Source of the DNA: an uncultured Clostridia bacterium
GTDB taxonomy: Bacteria > Bacillota > Clostridia > Christensenellales > Borkfalkiaceae
Direction: 5' to 3'
Length of the DNA: 64,000 bases
Assembly: GCA_947624215.1 (NCBI GenBank)
Contig: CANQJJ010000004.1
Span: 24,187-88,186, forward strand
Shown piece after piece: positions 40,861-50,774 of the stretch (positions are counted from its first letter, which is position 1; every line of letters begins with the position of its first letter). The notes under the pieces were generated by a model. It was given only the letters and a program-made list of their open reading frames with translations. It did no database searches and had not been told where the DNA came from. The position numbers and the translations under genes were made by a program.

Positions 40861-41331
40861 TCAAAAACGGAAATGCGCGAACGCCTTGTTCGCTTCCGCC
40901 ATTCTGTGCGTATCTTCCTTCTTCTTTACGGAGCCGCCCGTGTTGTTGTAGGCGTCCATGAGTTCGCCTGCAAGTTTCTTATAGGTCTCGCGCTCGGAGC
41001 GTTTTCTCGTGTTCTGTACGAGCCAGCGGATGGCGAGCGTCTGGCGGCGTTCGGGCCTGATCTCGATGGGGACCTGATAGTTTGCACCGCCGACGCGCCT
41101 TGCCTTGACTTCGACGGTGGGCGTGATGTTGGCGAGTGCCTGGTTGAAGATCTCCATGGGGTCCATGTTCAGTTTTTCGCCCATCATGGCGAAGGCGTCG
41201 TAGACGATCTTCTGGGCAACGCTCTTTTCGCCGTCGAGCATGATCTGGTTGATGAGTTTGGTGACGACCTTGCTTCCGTAAAGCGGATCGGGAAGGACGT
41301 CTCTCTTCGGGATTCTCCCTCTTCTCGGCAT
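40861..41331 (-). CDS. rpsG: 30S ribosomal protein S7
   Basis: [47 protein letters not shown]. Confidence 0.99.
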   Translation of the reverse strand: MPRRGRIPKRDVLPDPLYGSKVVTKLINQIMLDGEKSVAQKIVYDAFAMMGEKLNMDPMEIFNQALANITPTVEVKARRVGGANYQVPIEIRPERRQTLAIRWLVQNTRKRSERETYKKLAGELMDAYNNTGGSVKKKEDTHRMAEANKAFAHFRF

Positions 41332-41517
41332 GTTTTTTGCCTCCTTTTTGATAGATTCGTTTGGTCCGCAAAATGGCTTTTGTGGCCTGCGGTTTGGGGC
41401 ATGGGTGGCCCCGAGGGCTTCTTAAGCCGCCCTTCTTTTAAGCTATCGCTTGCTCTTTCAAGTAGCGAATCTTCTCCCCCTTGCGGGGAATACTGCCTAC
41501 CTACATCGGGCTAAATG

Positions 41518-41532
41518 AATATTCCGAAATAA
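41518..41532. repeat. 15-bp inverted repeat arm, downstream side of rpsL
   Basis: GAATATTCCGAAATA, exact reverse complement of 41979-41993. Confidence 0.9.
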
Positions 41533-41589
41533 AGTAGGGCCATTTTCTTTCTTGCCTTGCGCGGCTAAGCGGCAGGGCGGGGAAAGAAC

Positions 41590-41961
41590 TTACTTAGGGC
41601 GTTTTGCGCCGTACTTGCTGCGGGCCTGTTTCCGCTTTGCGACGCCTGCCGTATCGAGTGCGCCGCGGATGATGTGGTAGCGGACGCCGGGCAGATCCTT
41701 GACTCTCCCGCCGCGGATGAGCACGGAGCTGTGCTCTTGCAGATTGTGGCCTTCGCCGGGAATGTACACGGTACCTTCCTGCTTGTTGGTCAATCTGACT
41801 CTCGCGATCTTCCGAAGAGCCGAGTTGGGCTTCTTGGGGGAAGTCGTCGTCACGGAAAGGCACACGCCGCGCTTTTGCGGGCAGCTGTCGAGGATGGGGC
41901 TCTTGGACTTGAAGGCCTCGCGCTCTCTGCCTTTCTTGATGAGCTGGTTGATCGTGGGCAT
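41590..41961 (-). CDS. rpsL: 30S ribosomal protein S12
   Basis: [59 protein letters not shown]. Confidence 0.99.
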   Translation of the reverse strand: MPTINQLIKKGREREAFKSKSPILDSCPQKRGVCLSVTTTSPKKPNSALRKIARVRLTNKQEGTVYIPGEGHNLQEHSSVLIRGGRVKDLPGVRYHIIRGALDTAGVAKRKQARSKYGAKRPK

Positions 41962-41978
41962 GGTTTACCTCCTTACAG

Positions 41979-41993
41979 TATTTCGGAATATTC
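41979..41993. repeat. 15-bp inverted repeat arm, upstream side of rpsL
   Basis: TATTTCGGAATATTC, exact reverse complement of 41518-41532. Confidence 0.9.
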
Positions 41994-42035
41994 GACGGGA
42001 ACCAAACGATCCCGAAGAAACGAAGTCATGCGGCC

Positions 42036-42061
42036 GAAAAAAGCACACGAAAAAAGCGTGC
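42036..42061 (-). terminator. Leader terminator/attenuator-like hairpin GCACGC-TTTTTTC-GTGTGC-TTTTTT
   Basis: Between the str promoter and rpsL on the minus strand. Confidence 0.6.
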
Positions 42062-42081
42062 CTTTCAGCAGGCCATTGATT

Positions 42082-42110
42082 ATTTTAGCAAAGACTTTTC
42101 CCTTTGTCAA
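42082..42110 (-). promoter_or_regulatory. str operon promoter TTGACA-N17-TAAAAT
   Basis: Exact -35, 17-nt spacer, upstream of rpsL. Confidence 0.75.
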
Positions 42111-42179
42111 ACGAATTTATGCATTTTGCGGGAATTTTTTTCCGTCAGGCGGCAGGAAAGGCGCGGAATTCTTGCTGCG

Positions 42180-42690
42180 GGAGGGATAGTGGCGCACTTC
42201 CCTTGTGCGCCGAAAGGGTTTCTCCTCCTCATCCGCCCTCATCCGCCCTACGGGCACCTTCCCCAAAAGGGAAGGCAAGAAAAGCCTTCCGACAGTACGC
42301 AGTCCGACGAAAAGCCCCTCCTCGGGGAGGAGCTGTCACGCGTGAGCGTGACTGAGGTGGGGAATACAACTGCTTTTTCCGCTTTTATAAGCAAGACCAA
42401 TTTTTATAAGGAACGCCAATCAAGTCCCCACTCCCCTACCCCCCTCCCCAAGGAGGGGGTATCGCTCACACGAACCCTCATCGCGGACATGGTACCCTCA
42501 AACGAAGTCCGTAGTGTGGTAAGCGCGTCATCCTGAGGCGTAATGACAATACGAAGTCCGACTGCTTGATAATCAGACCATGCGTTCTAAATTCGTCATG
42601 TTGAGCCGCGTCGAAACATCACCTTATTATTAAGGCTGCGGTGACCCTTCAACTACGTTCAGGGTGACGTTATTTGAATGCCTTGGTCGT
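42180..42690. repeat. Mosaic intergenic repeat block
   Basis: Hairpin CTTCCCCAAAAGGGAAG, GCGCACTTCCCTTGTGCGCC, GAGGAGCTGTCACGCGTGAGCGTGACTGAGGTGGGGAATACAACTGCTTTTTCCGC, GGACATGGTACC, and the GTTGAGCCGCGTCGAAACATCACC module. Confidence 0.85.
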
Positions 42691-44642
42691 TCACACGCAT
42701 TATCGTTATGGTAAGCGACGTCCCCTTGCTTGGGCCACGGGATGGGCGCATGGGAGGCGTCGAAGTGCCAATAAGTGTCGTGGGCCGCCCAATCTGCCTC
42801 CGTCGGGGCCGTCTCGCTGTAAAAGAAGACTTCGACCTCTTCGACCCCTTCGATCGCATCCTTGTCGAACTTGACTTTTTCCCACATGGCCGCCGTCCCG
42901 CAGAAATAGATATTCTTGAAGCGAAACGCCAACCCAAACGCGGCACTATCGATCTTTCGTATGCTCCCGGGAAGCACGATATCCTCGAGTTCAATACAGT
43001 TCCGGAACGTTTCCCCTTGCAACTCAATAACGCCTTCGGGGATGACCATGTCTTTAAGCGAGTTGCAATGAGCAAAGGCTCCCCAACCGATCTCAACGAG
43101 ATTTTCCGGAAGTTCGATCTTTTGGAGCGCCTTACAACCCCGGAAGGCCATCCACCCGATCACGGTGAGTCCCTTGGGAAGCACGATATCCGTGAGCCCC
43201 GTACATTCTTCAAAGACGTTGTCGCCGATCTTGGTGAGCCCCTCGGGAAGCACGATATTCTTGAGTTGGTCGCAGCCGTCGAACGTTTCGTATTCTAACT
43301 CCGTGACGCCTTCGGGAATGACGATGTCCGTGAGCGATGAGCAGTCATAAAAGGCCGACGGACCGATCTCAACGAGGTTTTTGGGAAGATCGATGTCCGT
43401 GAGCGATGAGCAGCTTATAAAAGCACGTTTACAAATCTTGACGAGGCTCTCGGGAAGTTCGATCTCTTTGAGATGTATGCAATTTTTGAATGTTTCCTCT
43501 TCCAGCTCGGTGACGCCTTCCGGGACTACCATGTCCGAGAATCCCATGCAGTTTTCAAAAGCCCTCTCGCCGATTTGCACGAGACTTGCGGGGAGCCGGA
43601 TACTTGCAAGCGCGGTGCAATCTTTGAAGGCAGCCGCCCCGATCTTCTCCAGGCCCGCAGGGATCGCGAGCTCTTGAAGCGCATTGCAATTTTCAAAGAC
43701 GCCGTCGCCGAGCTCAACGAGATTTTCGGGGAGCACGACCTTCGTGAGCGCCGTGCAATCTTTGAAGATGCTCGCCCCGATCCTCTCCATGCCCGCAGGG
43801 AAGACGATCTTCTCTAATCCCGTGCACCCCCTGAAAGCACTTGTAGCGATCTCAGTGAGCCCTTCGGGGAGCACGATCTCGGTGAGCGCGGTGCAATCTC
43901 TGAAGGCTGCCGAGCCGATCTTCTCCAGCCCCGCAGGGAAGACGACCTTCTTTAACTCCGGGCACCTCGCGAACGCGCCTCCCTCCAACTCAACGAGATT
44001 TTCGGGGAGTACGACCTCTGTGAGCGCCGTACTATCTCTGAAGGCTTCCCACCCGATCGTTTTCAGATTCGCAGGGAAGACGATCTCCTGTAGTTGCGGG
44101 CATCCCGCAAAGGCTCTCCCCCCGAGTTCTCTGAGGGACGCAGGCAAAATAGCGCGCGTGAACTGAACGCACCCGCAAAAAGCGTATTGGCCGATGATCT
44201 CCACATTGGACGGAATGGCAAACTCCGCGAGTTTGTCGTCACCCCAAAAGGCGATCGGCCCGATCTCGGTGATGCTCTCGGGCAAAAGGATCTCCTTGAG
44301 CCTTCCGCATCCCGCAAACGCCCCTTCCCCGATCTTCCCGATCCCCTCGCCGACGACGACGCGGACGATGCGGGTCTCTTCCCTGAAAGCGTCTGCCGCG
44401 ATCTCCGTCACGGGTTGCCCGTTGATCTCGGAGGCGATCACGATCTCATTGTCAAACCCCGTGAAGTTGTTATAGTCCACCCCGAGGGCAGACCAGCTCT
44501 TCCAATCGTCGTTGAGAGCATAGAGCACCCCGTCTCTCTTGCGGGGGAGCTCCTTGTATAAGTCCACCGCGATCAAGATGACGATCACGACGCCGAGCAC
44601 ACCGAGGACGGTCCATAAGATCCAACGTTTTCCCGATCTCAT
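42630..44642 (-). CDS. BspA-type (LRR_5) leucine-rich repeat protein with N-terminal membrane anchor
   Basis: MRSGKRWILWTVLGVLGVVIVILIAVDLYKELP; many repeats of type LTEIVLPEGLTEIATSAFRGCTGLEKIVFPAG; start adjusted from 44711. Confidence 0.92.
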   Translation of the reverse strand: MRSGKRWILWTVLGVLGVVIVILIAVDLYKELPRKRDGVLYALNDDWKSWSALGVDYNNFTGFDNEIVIASEINGQPVTEIAADAFREETRIVRVVVGEGIGKIGEGAFAGCGRLKEILLPESITEIGPIAFWGDDKLAEFAIPSNVEIIGQYAFCGCVQFTRAILPASLRELGGRAFAGCPQLQEIVFPANLKTIGWEAFRDSTALTEVVLPENLVELEGGAFARCPELKKVVFPAGLEKIGSAAFRDCTALTEIVLPEGLTEIATSAFRGCTGLEKIVFPAGMERIGASIFKDCTALTKVVLPENLVELGDGVFENCNALQELAIPAGLEKIGAAAFKDCTALASIRLPASLVQIGERAFENCMGFSDMVVPEGVTELEEETFKNCIHLKEIELPESLVKICKRAFISCSSLTDIDLPKNLVEIGPSAFYDCSSLTDIVIPEGVTELEYETFDGCDQLKNIVLPEGLTKIGDNVFEECTGLTDIVLPKGLTVIGWMAFRGCKALQKIELPENLVEIGWGAFAHCNSLKDMVIPEGVIELQGETFRNCIELEDIVLPGSIRKIDSAAFGLAFRFKNIYFCGTAAMWEKVKFDKDAIEGVEEVEVFFYSETAPTEADWAAHDTYWHFDASHAPIPWPKQGDVAYHNDNACERPRHSNNVTLNVVEGSPQP

Positions 44643-44846
44643 TGCTTCTCCTTCGCGGCAGGTCCCGCCATGCGGGCAGGGTCCGCCTTCCCCCGATATT
44701 TCAGGGGACATTATAGTATCTACTAATAGTATACCACGCGCTCAATATGATGTCAAGCGAACGGGTAGGAGTTCCCAAAAGATACGGGGTGCGGGCGCCC
44801 GAAAGGGAAAATTTCCGTACGGGGAAAGAAAATCCGCGCGAAAGTA

Positions 44847-44878
44847 TTGACAAAACCGCAGAAAAGCGCTACTATAAT
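44847..44878 (+). promoter_or_regulatory. pgk promoter TTGACA-N17-TACTAT
   Basis: TTGACA at 44847-44852, -10 TACTAT at 44870-44875 (overlapping TATAAT at 44873-44878). Confidence 0.65.
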
Positions 44879-44909
44879 AGAGACAAATTCTCAAAGGGAG
44901 TTATAGATC

Positions 44910-46217
44910 ATGAACAAGATGACAGTCAAAGACGTAAAAGACTGGAAGGGCAAGCGCGTTCTCGTGCGCTGCGACTTCAACGTTCCCATGAAAGACGGCA
45001 AGATCACCGATGAAAACCGCATCATGGGCGCCCTTCCCACCATCCAATATCTCATGGAGCACGGGGCCAAGGTCGTCCTCTGCTCACACATGGGCAAGCC
45101 GCACTCCATCTTCTCGGAGGAAGTCAAGCTCAACAAGAAGGACAAGAAAAAGGTAGAAGCCGGCGAGACGACCGCCGAGGCCATCATCGAAAAGGCCAAA
45201 AAAGACGAGCCCAAAAAGCTCACTCTCGCCCCCGTCGCCGCACGCCTCAACGAACTGCTCGGCGGCAAAGTCACCTTCGCGCACGACGTCATCGGCCCCG
45301 ACGCGCAGGCAAAAGTCGCCGCGCTCCATGAGGGCGAATGCGTGCTCCTCGAAAACCTCCGCTTCCACTGGGAGGAGGAGAAGAAAGACCTCGAATTCTG
45401 CAAGAAGCTCGCTTCCTACTGCGACATCTATGTGAACGATGCCTTCGGTACCGCGCACCGCTCCCACGCCTCCACCGCGGCCATCGTCGAATACGGCCTC
45501 GTGAAGACCGCCGTCTGCGGCTTCCTCATCGAGAAAGAACTCACCGTCATGGCAGATTCCCTCGATCACCCCGTGCACCCCTTCGTTGCCATTCTCGGCG
45601 GCGCAAAAGTTGCGGATAAGCTCGGCGTGATCTCCAACCTGCTCGAGAAATGCGATACGCTCATCATCGGCGGCGGCATGGCCTACACCTTCCTCAAAGC
45701 GCAGGGCTTCGAGGTGGGCACCTCCCTCGTCGACGACGAAAAGCTCGACTACTGCAAGGAGATGATCGCAAAGGCCGCGGCCGAGGGCAAGGAACTGCTC
45801 CTGCCCGTCGATACCGTCGTGGCGGCCGCTTTCCCCGACCCCATCGACGCGCCCGTCTCCGTCCACACCGTCTCTTCGCACGCCATCCCCGCAGACATGA
45901 TGGGCCTCGACATCGGCGAGAAGACCCGCGAGCTCTTTGCCGCCAAGGTGAAGACGGCGAAGACCGTCATCTGGAACGGCCCCATGGGCGTGTTTGAGAA
46001 TCCCACCCTCGCGGCCGGGACCAACGCCGTTGCCGCGGCACTTGCAGAGGCCAAGGGTGCAACGACCATCGTCGGCGGCGGCGACTCCGCAGCTGCCTGC
46101 GCACAGCTCGGCTATGCCGACAAGATCACCCACATCTCCACGGGCGGCGGCGCTTCGCTCGAACTCTTCGAGGGGAAAGTGCTCCCCGGCATCGCCTGCC
46201 TCAACGAGAAGAACTGA
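44910..46217 (+). CDS. pgk: Phosphoglycerate kinase
   Basis: [56 protein letters not shown]. Confidence 0.98.
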   Translation: MNKMTVKDVKDWKGKRVLVRCDFNVPMKDGKITDENRIMGALPTIQYLMEHGAKVVLCSHMGKPHSIFSEEVKLNKKDKKKVEAGETTAEAIIEKAKKDEPKKLTLAPVAARLNELLGGKVTFAHDVIGPDAQAKVAALHEGECVLLENLRFHWEEEKKDLEFCKKLASYCDIYVNDAFGTAHRSHASTAAIVEYGLVKTAVCGFLIEKELTVMADSLDHPVHPFVAILGGAKVADKLGVISNLLEKCDTLIIGGGMAYTFLKAQGFEVGTSLVDDEKLDYCKEMIAKAAAEGKELLLPVDTVVAAAFPDPIDAPVSVHTVSSHAIPADMMGLDIGEKTRELFAAKVKTAKTVIWNGPMGVFENPTLAAGTNAVAAALAEAKGATTIVGGGDSAAACAQLGYADKITHISTGGGASLELFEGKVLPGIACLNEKN

Positions 46218-46298
46218 CCCCTTTGCGGCACCTGCCGCAGTCCATTCGGAACGCACGGGCGCATCCCGTCAGAATAATTATTATAGGAAGGTATCACT

Positions 46299-46526
46299 AT
46301 GGCAAACAACAAGAAACCCTACGGCGGCTACCTCGCCATCGTCAGCATCCTGTTGATCCTTGCGGCAGTCTGCGCGATCGCTCTCGGCGTCCTCGGCTAT
46401 CTCGGCATTCTCATCTCGCTCGATCTGTGGATGGTCATTGCGTGCGGCGTCGTTGCCGTGCTCTCGCTCGCCATCTGGGTCTGGTTCCTCTGCGTCGTCA
46501 GCGGGATCAGAAAGAAGAGCAAGTAA
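46299..46526 (+). CDS. Small two-TM membrane protein
   Basis: 75-aa ORF MANNKKPYGGYLAIVSILLILAAVCAIALGVLGYLGILISL with GGAAGG RBS. Confidence 0.7.
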   Translation: MANNKKPYGGYLAIVSILLILAAVCAIALGVLGYLGILISLDLWMVIACGVVAVLSLAIWVWFLCVVSGIRKKSK

Positions 46527-46531
46527 TCAAT

Positions 46532-46562
46532 TGAAAAAGCGGGCACCATGCCCGCTTCTTTC
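46532..46562 (+). terminator. Hairpin GCGGGC-ACCAT-GCCCGC-TTCTTT
   Basis: Directly after the small membrane ORF stop. Confidence 0.65.
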
Positions 46563-46601
46563 ACGAAAATCACCGAAAATCTTTGGAGGAAAACTTACAC
46601 T

Positions 46602-47348
46602 ATGCGCAGACCCATCATTGCAGGAAATTGGAAAATGAACAACACCCCCGCCGAGGGCGCGGAGCTCGTCAAGGCCTTGAAGCCGCTCGTCAAAGACGCA
46701 AAGTGCGACGTCGTCGTCTGCGTTCCCGCCATCGACATCCCCGCCGTCAAGAAGGCCATCCACGGCTCCAAGATCAAGCTCGGCGCGCAGAACGTGCACT
46801 TCGCGGAAAAAGGCGCCTTCACGGGCGAGATCTCGGCGAGCATGCTCAAAGAGTGCGGCGTGCAATACGTCATCATCGGCCACAGCGAGAGAAGGCAATA
46901 CTTTGGCGAGACGGACGAGACGGTAAATAAGCGCACGCTTGCGGCACTTGCGGCGGGCCTCACCCCCATCGTGTGCATCGGCGAGAGCTTGGAGGAGCGC
47001 GAGGGCGGGCTCACCGAGAAGGTGCTCGACAGGCAGATCGCCACGGATTTTCAGGGCATCGAAGACTTCTCGAAGATCGTCATCGCCTATGAACCCATCT
47101 GGGCCATCGGCACGGGCCGCACGGCGACGGACGAGCAGGCCAACGAGACCATCGGCTACATCCGCAAACGCATGAAGAAGGTGTATGCGGGCAAGAAGGT
47201 CGGCAGGATGCGCATCCAATACGGCGGCTCCATGAACGCGAAGAACTGCAAGGGCCTCATGGCCCAGCCCGAGATCGACGGCGGGCTCATCGGCGGCGCC
47301 TCCTTAAAGCCGGCTGACTTTGCGGCCATCGTGAATTTCGATAAGTAA
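46602..47348 (+). CDS. tpiA: Triosephosphate isomerase
   Basis: MRRPIIAGNWKMNNTPAEG; VIIGHSERRQYFGETDE; YEPIWAIGTGRTAT; RIQYGGSM. Confidence 0.98.
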   Translation: MRRPIIAGNWKMNNTPAEGAELVKALKPLVKDAKCDVVVCVPAIDIPAVKKAIHGSKIKLGAQNVHFAEKGAFTGEISASMLKECGVQYVIIGHSERRQYFGETDETVNKRTLAALAAGLTPIVCIGESLEEREGGLTEKVLDRQIATDFQGIEDFSKIVIAYEPIWAIGTGRTATDEQANETIGYIRKRMKKVYAGKKVGRMRIQYGGSMNAKNCKGLMAQPEIDGGLIGGASLKPADFAAIVNFDK

Positions 47349-47368
47349 GCTCTTTCAGACTTGGTATG

Positions 47369-47410
47369 CCCCTTTCACCCGATGCGGCGAAGGGGGCGTC
47401 TTTTTTTACA
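47369..47410 (+). terminator. Terminator after tpiA
   Basis: CCCCTTTCACCCGATGCGGCGAAGGGGGCGTCTTTTTTT. Confidence 0.7.
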
Positions 47411-47415
47411 CAAAA

Positions 47416-48354
47416 TCACGGCATGACGGCCGAGAAGACGCGGAAGGCGTTGGAGAAGGCGATCTTTTCCGTGACGCGCGGCCCGAATTTGCGCGAGAAG
47501 ACCTCAAACAGGCGGGGCATATCTGAGGCAGACCGCATAAAAGCGTTTGTGGGGATGCCGTCGAAGTCGCTCCCGATGGCGAGCACATCCTCCCCGCCCT
47601 TTCCGAGAATGTGCTCCGCGTGCCTGAGGAGGGCCTGCTCCTGCCCCGCCGCAGTCTTATCCGCAGAGAGAAAGTCGGCGCAGAAATCCAGCCCCACCAC
47701 GCCCCCGCGGTCGGCGAGCAGGGAAATCTGCTCATCGGTGAGATTGCGCGGGCAGCGGCACACGGCATCCGCCCCCGAATGGCTGGCCACAAAGGGCACC
47801 CCGCGCGCACGGCTGATTGCCGCGACGTCATAAAAGAGCTTGTCGCTCCCGTGGGAGACGTCCGCGAGCACGCCGAGCTCCCCCATCCGCACCACGACGT
47901 CCCGCCCGAGAGGCGTGAGTCCAAATTCTCCTTGACGTTCCACGAGGGCCCCATGTCCGCGAACAGGCCCGCCGTAATTCAAAAAATTAGGATAGCCGAG
48001 GGCATTCGGATAGTTCCATGTGAGCGTCAGAAGACGTGCCCCGCGCGCGTAGAGCGCCTCGAGTTTGGCAACGTCCCCCTCGATGGCACCGCCCCCCTCG
48101 ACGGTAAAAATGGCATGCAATCTGCCCGCGGAGAAGTCCCGCATGCGCCGCAGGGGGATGTAGCCCTCTCTTTCGCACATGCGCGAGAACGCGTCGGCGA
48201 GCGAGCAGGCAGCGGCAAACCCATGGGCGGGGTCGGGGATGAAGGCCGCGAAGCACTGCACGGCGCACCCGGAGGCGGCGAGTTTTTCCCGCGTGACATG
48301 AAAGACGCCCTCCTTTTTCGTGAGAGCGTCCGTGTGCAGATCGAAGTATTTCAT
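47416..48354 (-). CDS. Membrane dipeptidase (M19) family protein
   Basis: MKYFDLHTDALTKK; LTLTWNYPNALG; VLADVSHGS; PFVASHSGADAVC; LAIGSDFDGIP. Confidence 0.92.
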   Translation of the reverse strand: MKYFDLHTDALTKKEGVFHVTREKLAASGCAVQCFAAFIPDPAHGFAAACSLADAFSRMCEREGYIPLRRMRDFSAGRLHAIFTVEGGGAIEGDVAKLEALYARGARLLTLTWNYPNALGYPNFLNYGGPVRGHGALVERQGEFGLTPLGRDVVVRMGELGVLADVSHGSDKLFYDVAAISRARGVPFVASHSGADAVCRCPRNLTDEQISLLADRGGVVGLDFCADFLSADKTAAGQEQALLRHAEHILGKGGEDVLAIGSDFDGIPTNAFMRSASDMPRLFEVFSRKFGPRVTEKIAFSNAFRVFSAVMP

Positions 48355-48412
48355 CCCCTGTAAAACAGCCGTACGAGACAGCCGAGCACCCTCGGCAGCT
48401 TGATACAGACGA

Positions 48413-49066
48413 TCATACAACCTCCTCGTTGATGATGACGAGCGCGTGCCCCTCCTTCACCGCAAACGAAAAGCCCTCGCCTGCCGTGAGATTGGAGATG
48501 CCGCGCGTGGAGCCGTAGCGGAGCCGCAGATCCTCCATCGGATATTTGAGGCCCTCCGATGCCATTATATGCGCGTCACCGCCGAAAGGCAACAGCGAGA
48601 CCGTCTGCCCCTTTTTGGAGACAAATGTGTGCACGCCCGCGCCGCAGAGGGTGATCTCGGCCCCGTTCGTCTTCATCACGGCATGGCTTACGCCCAAAGT
48701 CTGCGCTTTCAAAAGCAGGTGCAGATTTCCGAGAAAATGGTCCTCGCGTCCTCCTCCGCCGCCATAGAAGACGACGGACGTGGCACCCATGTCCGAGGCA
48801 AGGTCCACCGCAAGCTCTCCGTCCGTCTCATTTTTCTCGGAGGGGAAGGTATAGCGCGGGAAGGGCTCGGGCGTCTCTTTGAGGGAGTCGAAGTCGCCCA
48901 AATTCTCGTCGATGCGCACCCGCCCCTTCGCCCACGAATACGCCCCGTCGCAGCAGATGACGTAGGAGTCCCCGGCAATAATCTCGCCGCGGTAGGGCTC
49001 GCCGTTCAAAAGAATGATGCACGTCTTCTGCCGGTTTTCGCCGCGCGGCCCGCCGTATGCACTCAT
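48413..49066 (-). CDS. thiN: Thiamine diphosphokinase
   Basis: VICCDGAYSWAKGRVRIDENLGDFDSL; SEKNETDGELAVDLA; GGGGREDHFLGNLHLL; ATGA overlap with rpe. Confidence 0.9.
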   Translation of the reverse strand: MSAYGGPRGENRQKTCIILLNGEPYRGEIIAGDSYVICCDGAYSWAKGRVRIDENLGDFDSLKETPEPFPRYTFPSEKNETDGELAVDLASDMGATSVVFYGGGGGREDHFLGNLHLLLKAQTLGVSHAVMKTNGAEITLCGAGVHTFVSKKGQTVSLLPFGGDAHIMASEGLKYPMEDLRLRYGSTRGISNLTAGEGFSFAVKEGHALVIINEEVV

Positions 49067-49713
49067 CCGCGCAACCTCGAGATCGTCGCCGCCATGTCGG
49101 GGGAGCGGAAGACGGTGCTGCCCGCCACGATGACGTTGGCCCCCGCCGCGATGACCTCCCGCACGTTCGCCTCGGTGATGCCGCCGTCCACCTCGATGTC
49201 GATGTCGCGGCCGAGCTTGGTGCAGAAGTTGCGCACGGCCTCGATCTTTTTCAAGGTCTCGGGAATGAATTTTTGCCCGCCCCACCCGGGCACGACGCTC
49301 ATGATGAGTACCATGTCTGCGATCTCGCATGCGGGAAAGAGTTCCTCGGCGGCCGTTTGGGGGTTGATGACGGCCGAGGCCTTCACGCCCGCCGCGTGAA
49401 TTTTTTCAAGGTTTTGTATGACGTGCTCGGGGTCGGCCTCGACGTGCACGGTGATGATATCGGCGCCCGCGTCTGCAAATTCCCGGATGCGGGAGGCGGG
49501 CTTCGTCACCATGAGGTGGCAGTCGAGCGGGAGCGACGTGTGCGGGCGGATGGCCGCAACTGCCTGCGCGCCGAAGGTGATGGGCGGCACGAAATTCCCG
49601 TCCATGACGTCGCAGTGGATATAGTCGGCGCGATTTTTTTCGAGCTGGCGCACGGTTTCGCCGAATTTTGCAAAGTCGCTCGCCAAAATGGATGGCGCGA
49701 TCTTGATCTTCAT
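49063..49713 (-). CDS. rpe: Ribulose-phosphate 3-epimerase
   Basis: MKIKIAPSILASDFAKFGETVRQLEKNRADYIHCDVMDGNFVPPITFG; MSVVPGWGGQKF; DIEVDGGI. Confidence 0.97.
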   Translation of the reverse strand: MKIKIAPSILASDFAKFGETVRQLEKNRADYIHCDVMDGNFVPPITFGAQAVAAIRPHTSLPLDCHLMVTKPASRIREFADAGADIITVHVEADPEHVIQNLEKIHAAGVKASAVINPQTAAEELFPACEIADMVLIMSVVPGWGGQKFIPETLKKIEAVRNFCTKLGRDIDIEVDGGITEANVREVIAAGANVIVAGSTVFRSPDMAATISRLRG

Positions 49714-50774
49714 GTATCTTCCTCCCCTTTGTGTTGCGGATCTTCCCGCCCCAAATAGTTTGCCCGCAGTTGCCCGCACGCCCCGCCGATGTCGCTGCCC
49801 ATACTGCGGCGGAGGGTCGCCGAGATGCCGCGGGAAGTGAGCTCCTTCAAAAATGCCTGTGCCGTGCGCTCGTCGGTGCCCTTCAGATTTCGCTCCTTCA
49901 CGGGGTTCAGGCGGATGAGATTGACGTGGCAGGGCCGCCCCTTCAGGAGGGATGCGAGCTGTTCGGCGTGTACCATGTCCGCGTTCTCCCCTTCAATCAG
50001 CGAATATTCAAAGATGTAGCGCCTGCCCGTCTTCTCAAAATAATAGCTGCACGCGTCCAAGATCTCGCGGATGGAATACCTGTTCGCGATGGGCATCGTG
50101 CGCCGCCGTTCCCCGTCGGTCGTGGCATGCAGAGAGACGGTGAGATTGAGCGGAATGCCCTCCTCTGCAAACTTTCTCATCTCGGGGACCAGCCCGCATG
50201 TCGAGAGGCTGACATTGCGCGCGCTGATGTGGACGCCCCCCTCGGCCGTGAGGTTCCGCAAAAATTTCACGACGGCGCCGTAGTTGTCGAAGGGCTCGCC
50301 ACTTCCCATTAAGACGACGTTGGTCACCTTGCGGTCCTTCAAGGTGCCCCCCTCGCTCCTGTTCACTGCGAGGATCTCGGAGAGGATCTCCCCCGCCGTG
50401 AGATCGCGAAGCCGTCCTTGCAGGGTGGACGCACAGAATTTGCAGCCCATGCGGCACCCGACCTGCGTGGAGACGCACTGCGTGTTGCCGTATCGATAGG
50501 ACATGAGAACGCCCTCGATGAGGTTGCCGTCCGTAAGTTCGAAGAGGTATTTTTTGGTGCCGTCCTCCGCGGTGAAGACCTCGCGGATCTTGACGGGCTC
50601 GTCGGCGTATTCCGCAAGCAGCGCCCCCCGCATGGCCGCGGGAACGGGCAGTTCGGAGATCTTCTTGCCCTGCATCAGCCCCTCGTAGATCTGCCGCGCG
50701 CGGAAGGGCCTCTCCCCCATGTCTTGCACGAGGGAGCAGAGCTCGTCGTAGGAAAGGTCCTGTAAGATCTTCAT
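49710..50774 (-). CDS. rlmN: 23S rRNA (adenine2503-C2)-methyltransferase
   Basis: CVSTQVGCRMGCKFCASTLQG radical-SAM motif; MGSGEPFDNY; MGSDIGGACGQLR. Confidence 0.98.
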   Translation of the reverse strand: MKILQDLSYDELCSLVQDMGERPFRARQIYEGLMQGKKISELPVPAAMRGALLAEYADEPVKIREVFTAEDGTKKYLFELTDGNLIEGVLMSYRYGNTQCVSTQVGCRMGCKFCASTLQGRLRDLTAGEILSEILAVNRSEGGTLKDRKVTNVVLMGSGEPFDNYGAVVKFLRNLTAEGGVHISARNVSLSTCGLVPEMRKFAEEGIPLNLTVSLHATTDGERRRTMPIANRYSIREILDACSYYFEKTGRRYIFEYSLIEGENADMVHAEQLASLLKGRPCHVNLIRLNPVKERNLKGTDERTAQAFLKELTSRGISATLRRSMGSDIGGACGQLRANYLGREDPQHKGEEDT

